Origin: Craspedostauros australis
Lineage: Eukaryota > Bacillariophyta > Bacillariophyceae > Mastogloiales > Achnanthaceae
Length of the DNA stretch: 64,000 nucleotides
NCBI GenBank assembly: GCA_026770025.1
Contig: JAMXDE010000008.1
Coordinates: 682,001-746,000, forward strand
Direction of reading: 5' to 3'
Shown: positions 22,748 through 33,869 of the stretch, piece after piece
Layout of the letters: each line of letters starts with the position of its first letter
Position numbering within the stretch: position 1 is the first letter of the stretch
Notes under the pieces: generated by a model
Told to the model about the DNA's origin: nothing
What the model saw: the letters and a program-made list of their open reading frames with translations, nothing else
The model's database searches: none
Translations under genes and position numbers: made by a program

Positions 22748-25243
22748 TCACAGCGTGTCGATGATATCTTCCGCTTGTCGTTGCCAATCCATCTGGACTT
22801 CCTCCAACGTCTTGCCTGCCGTGAATGGGTAGACAATGGGAGCGACTTCGGTGCTATCCAAGATCTCGCACGCTCGTTGTGGAAACTGGGACTGTCTGTA
22901 CTCCTCCCACACCTTCGCACCCAACGCCACTGTCACTGCCTCCTCGAACTTGCACGGCGATGCGGTTGCCATGAGCGCAGTCGGTCGATCCTGCGTGGAT
23001 CCGTCACTTGCAGAACGGCGACTGTTTTGGTGATCACCATCATTGCCGTTGTGAAGTGGAATGTATCCCAACCGTTCTGCAGCGCACAGGGCAACCCCCG
23101 TGTGAGGATCCGCAACGTATCCAGACAGCGCGTGTACCTTGCGCAATGTGGCGCATAGATCCTCGTCGGTCACTCTTGCGCTGCGAAAGTCGGTGGAGAG
23201 CTTGGCATGCCATTCTTTGTCGAGTTGGATGCGGTTTGAGTTGGATAGTTCGGTGTACCAGCGCTGTACCAATGCATGATTCCCTTGCGTCAAATAAAAC
23301 AGGAGGCGCTCAAAGTTGTATGGCTGTGCATTTGTAGGAATGGGGGTAAAGAAATAGAGAATGTGTGTGTGAAAGAGAAACAAGGAGAAACACAAGATGT
23401 GTGGAGCAACAAGGGTGTTGAGGATTCAGTGCATTTCCGATTGAATTTCCAATCGCATGATCGTTGATCGATCCGTCGGTTGACTGCATGCCTGCATACT
23501 TGCTTGCTTGATGACAGACCAGCCACTTCCTTTCGATGCGACATGAACTCACCAACTGGATGTTGATTGCTTCCGAGATAGTCTTGTGCATGGTGGGCGT
23601 TCTGGCAAATACACCATCTTGGATGGCCACGTGCGTTGTGTCATTGATGTTGACGGAAGCTGTCAGAGTACCGATGGGCACGCCCATGCACTTCGCCATG
23701 TACCCGCCAGCGATGTTGCCCATGGCACCCGTTGGAACAATCATGTCGACAGGACATCCTGAAGAGCAAGGTGTGAAGCGTGGCGTCATATCATGAGGCA
23801 CATCAAAGAGTGGGTAGGCATGTGGAAAGCGAATAGCATTGATAGAGTCGCACAAACGTACGGATAATCCGAAGATGAGAAATGCGATGGAGAGCAATGT
23901 TAGGGCATGGCAGTGGTGAGAGAACAAGCACATACCACTCCGTACCTCCTGCGCTGAAACACACGACAACTGGATTGCCGTGCCATGCCTTTCCGCGAAC
24001 ACGCAACATCATCCACAAGAGTGGATTCTCGTCCATGGATGGATGCGCTGAGGGCTCTCAATCAGTCACCCACTCACCTGCATCTCCTGGTGTGATACCA
24101 ACGTCCTCCACGACACGCAGATACGTCCAAATCTACCATACCATTTGGAATGATACTCGGTCATTTTGGTGGGACAGTTGAAGAGCATGTTGGAGAGATG
24201 ATGATGGGATCAGTGGAGTGAACAGAAAAAAGCAGATCAATACACAGGCGTGGCCACATTCACGTCCGAGTGCATCGCACTTTCAACGACTACGATCAAG
24301 GCATGCCAGCGAAGCGTATGATGGAATAGCTCGTATGTCCCGTCGAAGTGCTCCATACGCGTCCACGTGCTCATGTGTACACACATGCACACACATACAC
24401 ACATTGATGCATCACCCAACGTACCCAAAGCGTCATTTGCATCAACGGTCGCCCAATGTTGTAGCTATTCACTCCGCAGATGATGCGCTTTGGATGGGAC
24501 CCATCCACGCTACCACCATTGCCACCACTGCTGCTACTACGGACTGGAGTGGAATCCTTGTTCTTGGCTTGGATGCGCTTGATTGGTGCATCCATGTCAT
24601 CGCCGCCGCCTTCGTATGCTACAACACGGATGTTCTGCGACTGCAACGTCGTGAGTTGTTTGCGCTGCATGGCAGAGATCTGACCTTGCGGATAATGCAC
24701 CAGAATGGACAGCGGAGATTGCTGGGACTGGGATTGCCGTCGATCGGCGATGTCCTTGACAGCCTGCACTGCAGCCGGCCCCGTATCTCCCGTTGTGGAG
24801 ACCAACAGAGTGATTCGCATGCCACGCTTGTCAGCAAAGTACTCCAACAGGTTCACGACGGCCCGCATCCCAACATCCTTGAAACAGAAGGTCGGCCCAT
24901 GGAAGAGCTCTGCGATGTGCAGCCCTGGCACGGCCGTCTTATCGATGGGGATCGCTGGCGTCGGGAAGCCTTGAAAAGAGGTTTGGCAGATCTCGCGCAG
25001 ATCAACATCTGGCACCTCGTTGGATGACACATAGAGCCGCAGGACTTCGTACGCCAGCTCGATGAACGACAGCGACGACCAACTGCAGAGCACGTCCGCA
25101 TCGACGTTTGGCAGCTCTTGTGGCACGAACAGGCCACCGTCGGGCGCGTATCCTCCGAGCAGAGCTTCTTCGAAGGTGCACACGATGGATGGATCGCGTG
25201 TGGATGTGTACTTCATCGCAATGTGACTCGTATTGGTACTCAT
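22748..25243 (-). CDS. Threonine synthase
   Basis: PLP enzyme converting O-phosphohomoserine to threonine. Four exons join in phase: 25243-24425, 24132-24078, 23758-23553 and 23323-22748, giving 551 aa (yeast Thr4 is 514). The second exon is only 55 nt. Family blocks appear in order: YTSTRDPSIVCTFEEALLGG and APDGGLFVP at the start, HGPTFCFKDVGMRAV with the PLP lysine, LVSTTGDTGPAAVQAV, VNSYNIGRPLMQM, IVPTGAMGNIAGGYMAKCMG for phosphate binding, and PYNFERLLFYLT immediately after the third intron. No clear organelle presequence is present between the two candidate starts (25243 and 25216), so the location is unclear. It converges on the J-domain gene with 286 nt between stops. Confidence 0.93.
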
Positions 25244-25950
25244 GTGATGCAGAGTATTCGTATGGTCGGATGTATGTTGGTGAAACGGATGGGATGGTGT
25301 GGTGTGGCACGAGCTACGGACAGGGCGGAGTACCGATGATGCAAGATACGAGTTGGTATGGCGCACGCGCAGACAGAGAAAGAGCCAGCAACACAGAGTG
25401 TTGTTGTGGGGCTGGGTGAAATCGAACCAGAGGAGGTGGGAGAACACGAGAACGAAATCGAGAACAAGAACTCTGTGACAAAGATACTCTGTCGAGATGT
25501 GAGGAAGATGCGGCGAAGATTCGCGTTTGGATGTTCCACAGATTCGGTGTGTTGATTGAAACGTGGATCACGTGAGTCCTGTGTGTTGACACTGTGGAAC
25601 GTCATCGCATCACAACATGTCACCAAGAATCTCGGAAGAGGCCCTCAACAAGAACAAGAACAACACAAACAACACCATTCTACCTCCTGATACAACAACA
25701 TGCAACGTGGGAGATGATCCACGCTGTCACCACCAACGACGACAACAGCAACATGGAGATGATCTGCCACATCGCACCACAGAACGCCAGTCGCCGAAGC
25801 AAAGCCTCACATATGACACTCACACCATTCATGATGACTTCAACGCTTTCGCCACCCGCAACCAAGTCATCAGGCCAAACCATGTCTGCGGATGTAGAAG
25901 TAGATGTCGATGCAGATGCAATGCAGCAAGGAAAGGCGCTTCTTGCGTGA
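25244..25950. other. Threonine synthase 5' flank and possible decayed head of the NTPase pseudogene
   Basis: About 700 nt. Overlapping plus-strand frames (25594-25950, 25617-25997) are Asn/Thr/His-rich. They show no P-loop or header motif that would match the intact paralogue, so the N-terminal half of that gene appears lost or unrecognisable here. Confidence 0.4.
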
Positions 25951-28466
25951 GTGCCACACAGAGATGCTGTCATATCCATCCAGCTCTTCGTTTATGAAGA
26001 TATCAGCGATGCCAATGCCAAAGCTCCACCGACAGATCCTCGCGGCATCGAACCACCGTCGCAACATCAGAAAGCACTGAACCCGCTTACATGCGCTATC
26101 TTCGGGCTCACAGCCACTGCCGACCCCGTTTTGCCAACCATCGTGAAGATGATCAAGAATTTTAATGAGAAGAGTAAGATCAACGAAACCATTCGAATAG
26201 TCGTCGCAATCGATGGAGCTCTCAGCTGTCCCACCCCAGCCATGGAGACCATCCGCAGCTACGATTCCCTCGGCAAACAAGTGGCCCGTTTCATCATGAA
26301 CACATGTGAAGATCAGGATCCGTCTAGCCAGCCAAGCCAACAGTGCCAAGCAACGCAAGCACGCCAACAATCACGGACCACATCTCAAAGTGGTGTTTTC
26401 GATTGGAGGAACTGGAACTTATGGCGACATTGTCGGGGGTGCACCAGAAAGCTACCTTCATCGACAACCAACTGGCACTTCAGACACCAGAGGAGTCCGC
26501 GAAGCTCTCCTGTCTGAATACCTAGCTATCGAACGGAAGACGCTCCCAGCACACGATGACCTTGGAGAATGCTCATTGCTCGAAACCATCGTCAACAGCA
26601 ACCAAAGAATGACCTCCATCCTCATCAAGGAGCTGGTCGATTCGCAGCTCACATACATGAACCCCTACCACGAAGTCCGCATCATCTCCCAGGTTATCGA
26701 GACGTTCATCCTGAGCAACAGCTTGGGAGGGTTGTGGCTGCATGTGGAAAAACGGATGGGAGCAGCAACTCAAGCTCTTGCCGTTGTGGAGTTCCAAGGC
26801 ACTACGAAGATGAAGCTCAATTCAAGCCCCAGCGAAATCTACGACCACCTTCTTGACAATTCCATTCACTTCAAGCACTTCCACGGTGGAGCCGTATCAC
26901 TCCGAACTCTCGTCGGTAAATATGGACTCCTCTCAGGCCACCCCATCCATGAAATGGTCAGCTCCAAGCCAGGTAATGCAACGATCCTGGAGGATCCTTT
27001 CGTGATGGACGACGCCGCGCGATTGTTGTGTGACTAGCTGGTGGCTGGTGGCAAGAGGTTGGTGCATGGCGACGGAGGATGGGAGACAACGCCATCATTC
27101 GCATTCGAAGCACTCGCGATGCAGACTGTGACTAGCTCCATCGCAGCAGCCATGGCAGTTGCTGACCATCAACGCAAGAATCTACAGTCTATACTCAGCG
27201 ACTACGTGGGCATGTCTGCACCGAGAATGGGAAGATGCAAGAATCGCCTCAAGGATCTCACGGACGATGATGTCAATGGATCATGGAACGATTTGAAGGG
27301 CTGGTTCCCCATTTTGGTACCATCTGACTTTGCGTTGAGCGGCATGCACCTCCAGAAGTCCGAGATGTGGTTGAATCAAGGACAGCAACAAGGACAGCAG
27401 CTCAATGCTACTGACACAAAATCGTGAATCTGCGGTGTGACCAATACTGGGCGAACCTGACAGGTCGCCAGTCCACCAACGGCACCTACAACTGGAATGG
27501 CTTGGAAAAGATCAAGCACACACCGTTGAACCCTTCGAAGGGCGGAGATGAAGCAACACTCGACATCGACCAGGGAGACGTTGAAGGTCTTTGGAAGTTG
27601 AGACTTCAAATGGGGCTTTTGCAAGGGACAATGCAACAAACCAAGGAGACTTTCTACCCACCAATTGCGAGCCTCGCAGAAGGCAGCAGCAATCTCGCGG
27701 ACGGATACGATTCTGTCGTCGCCGCCGCCAACAGGGTTGTTGGAAAGAAGAAGCGATACAAGTTCATGAATTACAACTTCGTCACCATCTGTATCCAAGC
27801 CAAGGACAAGTCCGGACGCGGGGGACTGGAGTGGGAGGAGATTCGCAAGAACAAGGAGAGAGTGCTCCATGAGCTTCTCGATATATCCCATTCGGTGAGC
27901 ATCGCATTTACTGCGTGACAAGCCCAGCAGATGCGTTTCCAGAAGCGACGATGAACAACAACAAGGACGGAAACCGTCTTCTGAGCGAAATGAAAGAGAG
28001 ACCAAGTGAGCCGAAAGTCAATCAGATTGCCGCTGAAGCGTCCCTGAAGGTGATGAAGAAGGAAATCAAGAAGATCCTCAATTGGAAGGCCCTTGTGATC
28101 CAGCCCACAGAAAAGAATGCAACAGTGGAGGAACAGAGAGAGGCGAAGAAGCGCCACCAAGCTTGGGTCAAGAGCGAGACGAAGACAATCGAGACAGGGG
28201 CATCTTCAGCTGCAAAGAGGGCCGATGCGAAAGCGGAAGCGGAAACGCGTAGCATCGGACCCAACCTGAAGCCTTGCATTGCGCTGTCAATCGGTGACAG
28301 GGGCTCAAAGAACAAAGTGATGCAAGCGCTGGGCAATCAGCGCAATCGACGTGAGAAGAAGAAGTACGCGGTTCGATTGAAGTGGTGGGGCAACCAGGAA
28401 GAGCACCACGCTCCTGTCGCATTGGCGAAGCAGATACGATCCATGTGTGATATAAGTTCACGATAA
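25951..28466 (+). pseudogene. Broken copy of the Crinkler/RHS-type NTPase-nuclease gene
   Basis: Five consecutive frames line up with the intact gene at 33870-37040. Matches include ETIRIVVAIDGA (Walker B region), LKVVFSIGGTGTYGD, VAGGKRLVHGDGGWETTPSF, LSGMHLQKSEM, GDEATLDIDQGDVEGLW, PPIASLAEGSSNLADGYDSV, and FVTICIQAKDKSGRGG from the nuclease domain. Breaks seen: a frameshift between about 26306 and 26380, an in-frame TAG at 27035-27037, a frameshift around 27424, and another around 27915. The header and Walker A region present in the intact copy are not found, so it is also 5' truncated. The C-terminus continues into a Lys/Glu-rich helical tail that differs from the intact copy. The breaks are direct observations; the loss of function is inferred. 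Confidence 0.88.
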
Positions 28467-29085
28467 GCAAAGACATGGTCGTATGGATCTACCATCGTCT
28501 TCGCCGGGAAAGGAATGAAGGCACTATTCCAAACCGGAGTCAGAGCAGCCGAGATAGTTTGGTTTCATGTTGCAATGCCACGTGTTACCAGACCAGCGGG
28601 TTGTTGCTGTGTCACCATGGAAAGATATTGTTTGTGCTTTGCTTTGTTGTGCTGTGTGTGTAGATTTATGGGAGTTGCAAGTGTGCTGTGACCTGTGCTT
28701 GTGTTGCAGGGAGCGGAACTGGGCTCTGCAACGGTCTTCCTAACGAGTGGCATAACCAGGGGATTAGTAAAGAAGAGGGGAATGTGTTTGGTTTCAACTG
28801 TGATTTGTTATGTATGGTGTTGTACTTGCGTTGGTATGTGTAGAGCAAGTACTTCTGTATTGGTGTGTTGTAGTGTGATATGATGTGTGATATCGTGTAT
28901 GGTATGGTATGTATGAATATGTAAAAATGGTATGTATGTGCAGTGTGTTGCTGTGTTGTATTGTGTTGTGCTGTGCTGTATGGAGGTATCGGGCTGAGAT
29001 GTGCGAACTGCACTGGTGTGTGTCAAAATGGTGCGCCTTGGTTGACGCCGCGCGATGGAAGCTCTTGTGAACTGCTCGGAGATGT
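28467..29085. other. Low-complexity intergenic stretch
   Basis: About 620 nt of TGTGTTG/TATGG-rich sequence (for example 28895-28985), loosely related to the CACAA/TTGTG repeat type seen at 11.5 kb. No gene is supportable. Confidence 0.5.
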
Positions 29086-29946
29086 TCAGATGATCATTGA
29101 TTTGCTGAAAGCGCTGAAGAGGTTGTAGTCCTCTCTCCGCGAACCGACGGGCTGTTCCTCTTCTTGCTGCTGCTCATCTTGCGACATCTCCGTGGAAGCG
29201 TTCTGCGGTGGCAGATCGGCGTAGTAGGTGATCTCGCTGACGACGGAGAGCTTGGATCTGTTCTTGTAGATCGAGCGCACCGTCTTGGCGAGGGAGACCA
29301 CGGGGCGCGTCACGGCGCGCACGAGCTTGGATTGGAGGACGAGGTTGCCGGAGCGACCCAGGTTAGCGGACCAGCCAAGGCCGCGGCTGACCTGTAGCGC
29401 CAACTTGCCAGAGACGATGGACGCCCGCTGCATCGGGAACAGCATGAGCATCGTGAGCTCGGTGGCCAGGACGACCTTGCCAGCGAACGACGTCGGCAAG
29501 ATGGGTTCCATGTGCTTCAGGACATCCGATTCGCGGAGGTTTTCAACGAGGAACATGCTGGGTTGCAGCGATATGGTGTCATCGATCCAGTTCGAAGTGC
29601 CTTCCTGTGATACATTCTGTTCAGCCTCATGTCCCATGATGGTGCGAATCTGCAGCCACCAGCTGCTGAGGGAGGCACTGCCATTGAGGATGCTGCCGCT
29701 GGGACGATCGGCTTGCATCGTTGCCAATCCCGAATCCGGACGCAGCATGAGGGAAGCCGAGGCCAAACCCACCGCCCAAACAGCAACCGCGAGGGCGATC
29801 CAGTATGCTCCTGATGTTCTCATTCTTGTTCGTCTTTGCGTTCCTTTTTCGTTTGTTGTGGTTGCTTTCTGTGAGTTCTTGTTCACGTTGGCGGTGGCGC
29901 TTGTCATCGTTGTGGGGTTCATTGAATTGTGAGCAACGCCAGACAT
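29086..29946 (-). CDS. Orphan single-pass membrane protein
   Basis: 286 aa from the first in-frame ATG at 29946. I do not recognise the family. The N-terminus (about 1-40) is Thr/Asn/Lys-rich and polar. One strong hydrophobic helix follows (YWIALAVAVWAVGLASASLM, about 47-67), fitting a type II anchor or uncleaved signal. The rest is mixed, with a second moderately hydrophobic region (GKVVLATELTMLMLFPMQRA) and a Gln/Glu-rich stretch (DEQQQEEEQ) near the C-terminus. It is transcribed away from the FabI-type gene across a 1.1-kb interval. The open frame has plausible composition and no internal stops, but nothing in the sequence assigns a function. Confidence 0.55.
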   Translation of the reverse strand: MSGVAHNSMNPTTMTSATANVNKNSQKATTTNEKGTQRRTRMRTSGAYWIALAVAVWAVGLASASLMLRPDSGLATMQADRPSGSILNGSASLSSWWLQIRTIMGHEAEQNVSQEGTSNWIDDTISLQPSMFLVENLRESDVLKHMEPILPTSFAGKVVLATELTMLMLFPMQRASIVSGKLALQVSRGLGWSANLGRSGNLVLQSKLVRAVTRPVVSLAKTVRSIYKNRSKLSVVSEITYYADLPPQNASTEMSQDEQQQEEEQPVGSRREDYNLFSAFSKSMII

Positions 29947-31068
29947 GGTTGCATGAGGCAAGATCTATCGCTGTCTTTACAGTGGTGCCGACGTTGTGCC
30001 GTTCTTCTGTCGAGAGAGAGAGTTCTCACTGATGGCCTGTCACTTGTGCGTGACTGTATCAATGGTTCGATCTGAGAGATGTGCAGAATATAGTGGGAAT
30101 CACAGCGACAGTGGCTGCTTTGAGGATCGCAGAGTGCGGAGCAGTGATAGTGATTCACTGTTGTCACAACAGAGAGTCAGCAGAAGCTATCTCTCTGCAT
30201 CTCCGTCTCCCTTCTCTCCTCACCGTAACTGAGCAGATCAGCAGAAAGCGAGAGAGTAACGAAGAACACCCTCTTTGCGCAGCTTCAACGATTGCTCGAT
30301 CAGCCACGTCCACAAGGTACCAACAACCACGCAGGAAATGGCGAGGCCATGTCCCAATCCACCAACTGGGCCAACACCTCAGACTCCCGAGAATGCCGAA
30401 ACGCTCCTTCTCGTGCCAATGCTCCTCTGCCCGCAACGACGAATGCGGCGACGCTCTTCTCAATGATGTTTCTCATCCAATCTGATTTGTTGTCTGGGTG
30501 TCGGTTGTCTTCAGCTGTTCCACGCGGATCGCGGAGTCTCCAAGAATGTGCAACAGTGCCATCTGGTCTTTCGCGTTGTCTCCCTCGTTGATCGGAATTG
30601 ATGTGCTTCGTTGTTTCTCCAACCGTGGACACGCACACGTCGGTTCTTTCCAATACAAGAACCATTTCGTTCTCAACTGTCACTGATTGTTCTTTCTCAA
30701 CATGCGAACACCAAATCATACGACGTCATCTTACTTATGGACCTTCAATAGTTGATGACGTAGTCAGTCAATGATGACGCCAGGTTCATCACCGGACTCG
30801 TATTTACTCAGGTGGGTCCATTCACGAGTCACACCAACTTCGACGAAATCGAACAATCTCAGAAATGAGATCTTTCAACTCCAACCAAACCATCAGCACC
30901 GCCAACATCATCAACACATCTGTGATCTTCATGGTTGTGACTGGGATCGGAGTTGTGATGGGCATGGTTGCAAGCGTGATTATCTCCAATGCAGACCACA
31001 TCACGAAGCATTCCAGATGAGAGAGTCGCTCTGCATCCGCAACCGTCTCAGCAGAGCACACCACAATA
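29947..31068. other. Divergent intergenic region
   Basis: About 1.1 kb between the orphan membrane protein and the enoyl reductase. Around 30245-30590 several frames stay open on both strands (for example plus 30292-30591), but none shows family features or good composition. A missed small gene or a 5' exon of the reductase cannot be excluded. Confidence 0.4.
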
Positions 31069-31911
31069 ATGAGCATCCAACAAGCTCGACGACCGCTCGC
31101 ATTGGTCTTGGGTGTTGCGAATGCCAGATCCATCGCATGGAGCTGCGTCCGCTCCTTTCTCAACAACAACTACGATGTCATCCTCACGTATCAGAATGAA
31201 AAGATCGGCGCCAAGGTGGAACGGATGATGCACAAGCACATCGAACAGCAGCAACAACAACATGATACACAACAGCAACAGCAACAACAACATCCGTCAT
31301 TGACAGGCCTCATCTGCGATGTCCAGCACGATATCCCAAAACTCTTTCAACACGTGTCACAACACCATCGTCCATTGCATGCCATCGTGCATTCCGTGGC
31401 ATTTGCCAACAACCTGCACCGACCCTTGCTGAACACCACCTTCGAAGACTATCAAGAGGCCCATGCCATCTCAGCATACTCCCTCATCGAACTGGCACGA
31501 CATGCACAACCTCACATGGAACACCACTCCACCATCACAGCCTTGACCTACTTGGGAGCCGTGCGCGCCATCCCATCGTATCATGTCATGGGACCGGCCA
31601 AGGCTAGCCTGGAATCCATCGTGCGCGGTCTGGCACTGGAGATGGCACCTGTGCGCGTCAACGCGGTCAGCGCGGGTCCCTTGAACACGGTGGCGGCCAA
31701 GGGCGGCATCGCCAACTTTGGAGCTATGCGACAGGAGATGCAGGAGCGTGCACCGTTGGGCAATGTGACAGCGGATGAGGTTGCGGACACAGTGTCATTC
31801 TTGTCGATGGGTGGGACGGGAATCACAGGTCAGACGATCTATGTGGATGGTGGGTACAGTATCGTTGGTGGTCTGGCAGTTGATGGTCCAGCGGTGGATT
31901 CTGATTTGTAG
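31069..31911 (+). CDS. Enoyl-[acyl-carrier-protein] reductase, FabI type (SDR)
   Basis: NADH-dependent reductase for the last step of type II fatty-acid elongation. 280 aa, ATG at 31069. The N-terminal nucleotide-binding block LVLGVANARSIAWSCVRSF matches the FabI form of the SDR glycine motif. HAIVHSVAFANN and the catalytic Tyr-x6-Lys in SYHVMGPAKASLES are intact, with the upstream Tyr in LTYLGAVRA. The C-terminal block GITGQTIYVDGGYSIVGG is typical. A glutamine-rich insert (EQQQQQHDTQQQQQQQH) sits between helix 2 and strand 3, where bacterial FabI has a short loop. No plastid or mitochondrial presequence is encoded before the catalytic domain, which is unusual for a eukaryotic FabI. A missed upstream exon or a cytosolic/mitochondrial variant are alternatives. 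Confidence 0.85.
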   Translation: MSIQQARRPLALVLGVANARSIAWSCVRSFLNNNYDVILTYQNEKIGAKVERMMHKHIEQQQQQHDTQQQQQQQHPSLTGLICDVQHDIPKLFQHVSQHHRPLHAIVHSVAFANNLHRPLLNTTFEDYQEAHAISAYSLIELARHAQPHMEHHSTITALTYLGAVRAIPSYHVMGPAKASLESIVRGLALEMAPVRVNAVSAGPLNTVAAKGGIANFGAMRQEMQERAPLGNVTADEVADTVSFLSMGGTGITGQTIYVDGGYSIVGGLAVDGPAVDSDL

Positions 31912-32570
31912 AGTGTCGTAGAATGGAATGTCGTAGAATGGCATGGAATGTTATGGAATAGAATAGAGCAGAGTGGATTAGAGTGGACAGAGTCGATTGT
32001 GTGGACTGATGCAATACGAGTCGACGTGTGTGTTTGGAGTACTCTGCTGCATTGGTCCATGTGCTTGTAGATATGGAACTGCATTGGAATGTGTTGCATT
32101 GCAGAGTATGTTATGGTGTACCGTAGTGTAGCTCAGTGCAGTATGGTATAGTGTGGTATAATTGTATTCTACACGAGTGAGCATTGCACCTGGTCCCAAC
32201 ACTCTCGCCTCGAGTGGATGACTACTCAGTGAGCCAGAACGAAACCCAACCATCCTGGGTTCTATTCTGCTGTGCTCTCTATCCTGTTTGGTACTGGTTC
32301 TATTGGTTGACGAACACGTGAGAATGGACCTGTTCGAGCAAAGACGTTGGATGATGCCACAGCACAACACAACACAGGAGAGGACAACACAGGAGAACAC
32401 ATCACAACACACACGGCACTTCGCGTGACATGTTGCAACTGCTCAATCACTGTGCGCAACGTCCTCGTGCCAACATGTTCATGTGAGTGGAGGTGACATG
32501 GGTTTGAACCTGGATCTCCACTCAAATGTGGCGATTGATCAATCGTCGCCGTTTTCTTATTGGCGTCACA
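31912..32570. other. Repetitive AT/GT-rich intergenic stretch
   Basis: Contains GAATGG/TAGAATGG near-repeats (31915-31965) and a short CACAACACAACACAG run (about 32361-32375) that echoes the 11.5-kb array. No gene is supportable. A GGGTTTGAACC string near 32500 was examined as a minus-strand tRNA and rejected. Confidence 0.45.
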
Positions 32571-32775
32571 CTTGGAGCAACACAGTCCGAGGAGGTTGCG
32601 CCAAAACCTGACAACTTCGAAGAACGAAGAAATGGAATCCTGTGAACCACAGAACATTTCAGAACACAAAGACTGAGAGTAACACAGGGTTCGAAGAGAC
32701 CGCACCAGAACCTGACAACTCCCAAGGTTACACAGAGAACATGTGAACCCCAGAGCATTTCAGGACACCAGATGT
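32571..32775. repeat. Imperfect tandem duplication, period about 104 bp
   Basis: The block with AACCTGACAAC, TGTGAACC and AGAGCATTTCAG/AGAACATTTCAG occurs twice, its anchors starting at 32605 and 32709. The copies differ by scattered substitutions and small gaps. No coding role is visible. Confidence 0.75.
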
Positions 32776-33099
32776 TCGTGGTGGTGAAAGAAACAACAAT
32801 AACAACAACAACACGATAACGAAATCAAACACAATTGCAGACATCAATCAAACAGGACCATAAACATCAACCTTCCTCAGAAGCAAGGCCATCTTCCTCG
32901 TCATCATCTCCATCTGCATCTTCATCTGCATTGTCGCCAGTGACAACGACAGTCGCAATCAGCAGCGAAAGGATCACCAGCATCCACAGAGCACCAACTC
33001 CTCCAACAAGACGACCATCGTGACAACAGCAACACAGGACAATCCACTGTCTTGATTCCTTTCTTGGCGTGGCAACCACGAAGTCCGCATCTTGGCACG

Positions 33100-33365
33100 T
33101 TTCTGCCACACTTGAAGCAAGCAAAGCAACGAGCCTCAGTGCTGGCCACAACTCTGACAACCAACAACATAATCAACAAACGCAGCAATCTCAAGGTTCT
33201 GCAAAGAACAAAGGCAACGATATGATTGGATGTCGGCGCTTTCTGCCGCGCTTGAAGCGAGCGAAGATGCAAGCCTCAGTGCTGGCCACGACCCCAGCAA
33301 CACAAGCAGCAAACGCAAGTCTCTGGGAGAGATCAAAGGTAAGTATATGGTTGGATGCAGGCCTG
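33100..33365. repeat. Imperfect tandem duplication, period 140 bp
   Basis: Copy 1 starts at 33100 and copy 2 at 33240. Both start TTTCTGCC, contain GCCTCAGTGCTGGCCAC, and end with a (T)ATATG(A/G)TTGGATG(T/C) segment. Because 140 is not a multiple of three, matching peptides appear in different frames (LEASKATSLSAGH and LEASEDASLSAGH). The second copy ends in a strong splice-donor-like AAAGGTAAGTATATGG, so this may be part of an exon upstream of the NTPase gene; no full gene could be built. Confidence 0.8.
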
Positions 33366-33869
33366 GCATCGTATTGCACTTCGAACCATTCCAACTTCGT
33401 CGAACTGAGAGAACGAATCGATACCCCACCAACAGATATTCACATCCACACTGACACTACCAATGACATTCACACTGACAAGGAAGGCCCACCACGGTCG
33501 GTGTCTCCTCGTTGTGCTTGTGCTTGTGTCAGGGTTGTTCAATTCGAGAGGATGGAATGTTGGTATGGTGCTGTATTGTACTGTACTGGAGACCCATCCA
33601 TTGTGGGAAGGGAGTTGATCGTGCCATCCCAAATCCAACCAACTGACATCCATCTCTCACGATCTGTCTTTCTCTTGCCCTTCTTTTCAACTGTACCTGT
33701 TGCTCGTCGTATGCTGTTGCTTGTTGCTGAGCTTCGTCATCTCCATCGTCTCTGTCGCGTTTTCTCTCATGACCATTCTCACTGATTCCTCAAGACATGC
33801 AGCGCATATCCCACAGTTCTTTCCAACGTCACAGGAAGCCTGCAACCATCCACCCACAATATACAACAG

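Noticed and set aside
23803-24036. Extra threonine synthase exon with a NPVVVCFSAGG-like frame
   Set aside because: Splicing 24078 directly to 23758 keeps phase and joins family blocks without it; no good acceptor/donor pair frames it.
32480-32540. Possible tRNA on the minus strand (GGGTTTGAACC complement)
   Set aside because: The T-stem does not pair and the surrounding 75 nt do not fold into a cloverleaf by eye.
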